DNA of 64,000 nt from Sambucus nigra (taxonomy: Eukaryota; Streptophyta; Magnoliopsida; Dipsacales; Adoxaceae): positions 526,611,755 through 526,675,754 of the forward strand of contig OX422215.1 of NCBI GenBank assembly GCA_949130495.1. Direction: 5' to 3'. The translations under genes were made by a program, and so were the position numbers. This document shows positions 58,536 to 64,000 of this stretch, piece after piece. The notes under the pieces are model-generated. The model was not told where the DNA came from and searched no databases. It saw only the letters and a list, made by a program, of their open reading frames with translations. Position 1 is the first letter of the stretch. Each line of letters opens with the position of its first letter.

Positions 58536-60425
58536 AAATACCTCGTATTTTCTTTGAGTATTTGTATTATTTATTAAGTGTGGATAAATGGATAAATGGG
58601 ACTAATTATTAATTGTGTGTCTTAGTAATAATAATTTGATATAATTTAGAGGATTATTAAATATCGCATGCAGTATGATTTTTGTAATGTGTATTAGTAA
58701 TAATTAATTAGTGATATTAAGTATACGGTGTGGGCTATGTGTACGCATAGAACAATTCAATGTGATGTCTTATTAATGCCGTGAGATAATACCCTGTGTT
58801 ATGGGAAATATCATTTAGACTGGACTCAGGGATGACATGGATGTATGTTTATGTATTTTTATCTCTTTAAATTGGTCCTGGGAGTAAGTACACACTTAGG
58901 ATAGATTTTGGGCTATTACGGGTAGCATTCTGAGCTCTTTTAAGGGTCCAAAATTAGGCTTTATGGGAAGATACGGGATTAGGGAGTTTAGTTATAATCT
59001 AAGCCACACTAATTTGGTTTTTTATTCATTTCTAATTAAACCTATCGTCCACCAACCTTCTAGGAGAAGTTAATAAGTTGTGAGAGGAGCAAAGAAGGAG
59101 AATCTCTACGGAGAGGCCTTCATCATCTTCTAAGGCACGCATTTTCTGGCAATATCTTTAATAATGTGTGTTTTAATTTATAAGCATACTTTCTTATATG
59201 ATTGCGGGTCTTTAATTATGTTGGAGACTGATTTATATGATGATTAATGATTTAGGTTAATTAGGAATGATATGAATCTCTCCTGCATTGAGTCGTTATA
59301 CCTTAGTGATTAAAACTTGAAATTAATGGATTAAATGATGTAGATATGAAATATAATTGATGTTTTAGAATGAAACTTCATTATTAAGAATTATTCTCAT
59401 GCTAATTTGAGGTTTAAGGGTGGAATTGATGATGAATAAATCCTAAGTTAATTTAAAAATGAGTTATGTTGTATAGTTTAAATCTTAGATTTGATGTTTT
59501 TGGACCCATAGGATGGTGTAAAAAGGTTTAGAAACATGTTTCTACACTTACATTGGGTTAGGGTATCGATTGGTTACTGTTTTGGAGCTTAGTTTGGGCA
59601 TTAATGGAGGTTTTGGAGGCTTCATCTTTGTCGTTAGGCTTTTTTTCATTCTTTTAAGAACCGAATCAATTCGGCCTAGGGGTGAATCAATTTGGACATG
59701 AAATTGGATATATTTTTATTACAAATGCATGGCCTCCAGTTTCGTATTTTTTTACTTTTTGAATTAGTTATGAATTTTCTACTAAAGGTGCACAAGACTA
59801 AAATTTTGAGTTAGTGATTTTGGGATGGACTTTATTATAGGAACGATTTTGCTTATAATGATTATGAACCCGTGTAGATGTATTCCCTTAGTTGTTATGA
59901 ACTCATAATTAATAAAATTGAGTTCTACAAAGCTTTGAAATTGTCAGTGTAGATTAAAAAAGATGACCCATTTTAATTAAAGGAAAATCTGGGATTACTG
60001 TCTGGACCAAATTTATTCGGTACCAATAGAGAATCGATTCGGTCCAAAAAGAATTGATTCATCCTTAGAGGGAATCATTTCAACCCCTGGAGTTGGGTCG
60101 GGTCAAATAAGGGGGAAGTGGTCATGGGATTTTTATGAGTTCATCCGAGTATGTGGGAGTTTATCCAAGTGAGTGATGGTTGGAAGAAATAGAAAGTTTT
60201 GCTTATTAGTGTGTAGACAAATAGGAAAAATTGTATAATTTTAATTGAGGTATAAGAATGGTTAAGAATTTAATTTTTACTATCTTACGTTGAGGATTGG
60301 ATTAGATTAAGTTGACGCGTGTGATAACTATATCCTATAGTCATGAGTGTGCATTATACTTATAGAGTAATGAGTTAAAATGTTCAGGATATTAGTTCGG
60401 GTCTTGAGAGATTATATATATATAT

Positions 60426-60802
60426 AGAGGCAGGCTCATGTGCACACTAAGTTTGTACATTACCTTTTAAAAGTAGTAAAAAAAATATTTTTGAGTTGAT
60501 TTTTTTTGTGTGATATTTAAACATTTCAAGGAACCCACATAAAAAAAATCAGCTCAAAAAAACTTTTTTTGCTATTTTTAAAAAATCGATCAAACTTTCG
60601 CAGTTTTTAAGCCCTTTAAAAACTGCGAAAGTTTGACCGATTTTTTAAAAATAGCAAAAAAAGTTTTTTTGAGCTGATTTTTTTTATATGGGTTCCTTGA
60701 AATGTTTAAATATCACATAAAAAAATTGGTGTGCGCCAGCACTAAGTTTGCACACTTTTAAAAGGTAATGTGCAAACTTAGTGTGCACAGGAGCCTGCCT
60801 CT
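60426..60802. mobile_element. Foldback MITE
   Basis: Nearly the whole 377 bp is one inverted repeat. The left end AGAGGCAGGCTCATGTGCAC pairs with the right end GTGCACAGGAGCCTGCCTCT, and the arms meet at AAACTGCGAAAGTTT-type sequence around 60610. The right arm has a small extra hairpin (GCACTAAGTTTGCACA). It sits in a (TA)n context and is absent from the matching place of copy A. No coding capacity. Confidence 0.85.
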
Positions 60803-60805
60803 CTC

Positions 60806-60819
<14 letters not shown>

Positions 60820-60849
<30 letters not shown>
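60820..60849. repeat. (GT)n microsatellite
   Basis: About fifteen GT dinucleotides adjoining the right end of the foldback MITE, preceded by (TA)n. Confidence 0.9.
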
Positions 60850-60850
<1 letters not shown>

Positions 60851-61100
60851 ACGTTACGAGAGAGTATGTATATTTATAGAGATAGATGTACTCAATAGTT
60901 TATAGACATAATAAACTAGAAGGTGAATGTAATAAGGTTAAGAGTTGATAAACCTAAGAATGTAAATAATAATCCGGTGTTTAGGGGTTTAATTGAGTTG
61001 GGGTATGCATTAGGGTATGCAATACCGTACTTGTAGACATATATTGTAACAGCCTAATAGGATTTGAGGATTAATAAAAGATTAACCCGATCTATCTCGT

Positions 61101-64000
61101 ACGTTAATTGTGAAGTGCAATGGAACAACCTAAGTAATGTTTTTAATCCATTTTTATTATCATTTAATGTTACTCTTGTTAGCATATGATTCCAACTTTC
61201 AGCAAACTATATGACGTGACCTAAGGGAACTGCCCCCAAGGACAAGTACCCAAAGCTAATAACGTAAATGAAAATTAATTAATTACATGTACAATGCTCT
61301 CAACATACGGGACAACATGCAACCTGCCATAATAAAAGGAGGGAGTGAGCGGAATGCTTAGTGGGAACTATACAATGTAGTATAGAAATGAACGGCAGAA
61401 AAGAATACTCACACACTATAACTCTATGCGTGTGGAAATACGTAAACATATCTACATATATACCTTGAAAATACATGTCCCAACATATTAAATCGTTTTA
61501 TTCTGAAAACGTTGCTTAATACCGTTGATTATCCTTGCCTTTACAAAATAATCGCTTTGTATCATTATGCTTAAAAATGCATCCAGTTAAACACATAACC
61601 TTCGCTGGAAAATCTTTCGTTTACTCAACGTTCATTAATCTCATGCCAGAGTTACTTAACCATTACCAAAGACTTTCTTTCAACACACACACGCATCGTG
61701 TTAGAAAAATTCCATTAACATTGAAAGCCTTATACAACACACACTTATGTTATTACGGATTTAAAGCTCTTGTAGGGAGGGATTGAAGATAATCTATGGA
61801 TTAAAGATAACTCTCCCCAACTAATATAAGAGACTTTAAGGGAAGGAAGAAACATAAAGACATCGAGACAGCTCAGCGAGGTAGCCCAGCGTGGTTGCTC
61901 AGCATGGCATCTCAACGAGGAGATTGGCTGATACAACTTCCCCTTTACTTCTTATTTGTTATTTAGTTAAATTGTTAACATTTATTGAAATGATGTAACG
62001 ATTTTAATATTATTCGGTGTGAGGTCAAATGGTACTCGCGAATGACCAGGCCTGGGAGAGCTTACCTGCTCTACCGAATGACCTCGCCATGGGAACTTCA
62101 AAGGACTTAGTTAGAGGATTAAGAAGTAAGGAAGCGTTACGGCTTGTCTTGACCATCTTAGACACACACGGTAAAACTCCAAGTAACCTTTAACCGTGGA
62201 AGCTTATGCGAAGTAGCCTTGAGTTCCATTGTTTGTTGACCCTTGAGCCAAATAGCCCCTTACCTAATGTCACATCTACTTTATATGATGTGACTAGCCA
62301 GCTAGTCACTGTCAAATCTAAACTCGAATAAACCGTTATGGTATTGGGGTTATCAGAGAGTATGGTGAGCCACCTCTATGGTGATAGTCTTCTGACGCAT
62401 AGTGGTTGGGTAAAAGGCATGTCTTGGCATTTAATGTTTGTGATGAAAAGTATGAGGGGATGTTTGGCCTCAACAACTTCTGAGAGAGGGAGTTTTTTCT
62501 AGAGATTATTGATATAAAGAGAATAGATATTAAAGAGAAGTTATTGCAAACCAGAGTTCTTTCTCACGTACTATTGTCTCTTATTGCGAAGCTTTTAATT
62601 ACTAACCATAGATCTTTCAGAGGTTGTTAGTGTATTTGTTGCCTGCCAAGGTGCATCTAGGGTTCTTACGTCCCTCTCCATTTGAATGAGTTACTTTTGA
62701 GTTCCTTTTATTATTATTTTAGATATACACGAGAGTATTGTGAGTTCAATCCGAGTGTTAATCATATATAATATTGTGGGTTTACTTGTGTTCATTCACT
62801 ATACCTATAGGGGTTACACCTCAATTATTATTACCATACTCCCAGGTTACAAGGGGACTTCCCTCTTACAGCTCCTTACCTAGTTAATTACCCATTAAGT
62901 CTCCTTGCTTAACCATTTCACTTTTCTTATGGACATTAGTTATTATTCTCAATTTACTTGTCCACAATACATTAATCGGAATATTTATCATTCACACAAG
63001 TTAGGTTATTTCCATATTATAACCCATTTCTCATCATGTTCCCAATTATATCATTATCTTTGGGATTTATCTAATAACCATGGAGTTCGTTGCCTCTCAC
63101 CACTGGTCTCCACTGCCATATACTACTGCAGTTACTTTGGGCTCTTTTTCCACTAGGGACACCATGCCCTACTTAATTATTTTTCTGACATTATCTGAAT
63201 ATGACATTATCTTTTTCATGTATTCAACATTATTCCAATATTCACATCAATCCATATTTACAGGTCTAATCTAAAAGCCCGGACTTAACCGTCCATTTTT
63301 CCATTAACATTTAAAAAATTTACTACTTTTTCCTTTAAATCCTTTACTCACACCCATGTTGATTTTATACCAAAAATCATTCACGTTTTAGGAATTAATT
63401 CATTTTCAAAGTGTACAACATTCCATAAAAATGATCCGCTTTAAATAAATTACCAATTTACCCTGTAATTGCGAAAACTTGAAATTTTGTTCTTTAACAA
63501 GCGTCATTGTTCCCAAAATAGTTTAAGTTTCCAATTCAACACTTAACCACGTTTCACCATTAAAACATTTGTTAATTAACATACTTTACTCAACTTTCAC
63601 ATTTTACACTTTACACCTTTAATATATAACTTCACACATTTCATATATTAAAGCCTCATTTTTCACATATTTGATAAACACACTTTATTTTTGAGTTTTC
63701 ACACTTTAATACCCATCTTATTAATATTTAGACATTGACCCATAATATATTCTTATTATGAGCTTGCACACTTTAAAATACCCATTTGAAGTGAAAACAT
63801 TTCTTTACATATAAAGCTCTCTATTTAATGTAGGAAAACATATAATCTTTTTAAACAATGACATGAACAAGCTTAAAACATTACTTCTTATAGAAATCCC
63901 ATTTTCTTCATTAAAACCAACTTTTAACACATTTTCTTTCATAAAATGTAAATGAATAGTGTTCTAGAAATTTTGACACTTTTTAAGCCCATTTAAACCA
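61101..64000. other. No gene recognised; probably transposon-derived
   Basis: AT-rich, with only short open frames and no domain that I can name. It may continue the repeat at 58540-61100, but copy A offers no clear alignment beyond about 41600. No RNA gene was seen. Confidence 0.5.

Larger units (their letters stand above)
58540..61100 (+). mobile_element. Chromovirus-like LTR or LTR-derived repeat, copy B
   Basis: Starts near AAATACCTCGTATTTTCTTTG and aligns by eye, in opposite orientation, with copy A from 43281 down to about 41600. It carries GAATCGATTC-like palindromic words near 59660-59690 and 60030-60070, and an inserted foldback MITE at 60426-60802. No coding motif; the right boundary is not resolved. 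Confidence 0.5.

Noticed and set aside
60820..60849. (GT)n next to the MITE as a target-site duplication
   Set aside because: It occurs only on the right side; the left side has (TA)n, so it is a microsatellite and not a duplication.

Overview
The window is AT-rich nuclear DNA of a flowering plant, most likely a eudicot. The evidence is nested plant transposon families (CACTA with tnp2 transposase, Ty1/copia including Sirevirus-like elements, an L1-type LINE, Tourist-like MITEs), long microsatellites, and intron-containing fragments of plant genes (ABCG transporter, dymeclin-like, BAHD acyltransferase). The species cannot be told. I find no intact host gene, no tRNA or rRNA and no CRISPR. This is a transposon-filled gene desert.

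Layout. 1-7.3 kb: AT-rich DNA with a 465-bp Tourist-like MITE (TAA duplication), a 236-bp MITE (7/8-bp duplication) and a degenerate minisatellite. 7,325-16,553: CACTA element 1 (9.2 kb, TTT target duplication, 17-bp perfect terminal repeats) with subterminal palindromes, a 16-unit ~168-bp satellite array, a captured BAHD exon, a ~0.5-kb triplication and a broken, truncated tnp2 transposase. 16.9-37.1 kb: a decayed Ty1/copia element on the minus strand, split by CACTA element 2 (18,562-30,627; 12.1 kb; AAC target duplication). CACTA 2 has the same ends and the same satellite but no transposase. It carries two exons of a dymeclin-like gene, three consecutive exons of an ABCG24/28-like transporter with splice sites kept, a purine/pyrimidine-skewed minisatellite and a LINE remnant. 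The host copia has a piece of gag inverted between its gag start and its pol.

37.1-46.2 kb: degenerate 40-60-bp minisatellites flank and are split by a block whose outer end resembles a chromovirus LTR. 46,182-52,152: a structurally complete LTR retrotransposon (1.2-kb LTRs, PBS, PPT, TACAC duplication) that encodes only an intact 631-residue Gag, i.e. a TR-GAG-type non-autonomous copia/Sirevirus derivative. 52.2-55.4 kb: nothing recognised. About 55.4-58.5 kb: 3' end of a second Sirevirus-like copia (RNase H, PPT, LTR). 58.5-61.1 kb: a second, opposite-facing copy of the 41.6-43.3 kb repeat, here carrying a 377-bp foldback MITE. 61.1-64 kb: nothing recognised.

The most notable content is the pair of satellite-bearing, gene-capturing CACTA elements and the gag-only retrotransposon, whose Gag stays open although both zinc knuckles lack their first cysteine. 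Coordinates of element ends come from visible terminal motifs and target duplications; family names come from motif recognition by eye, not from a search.
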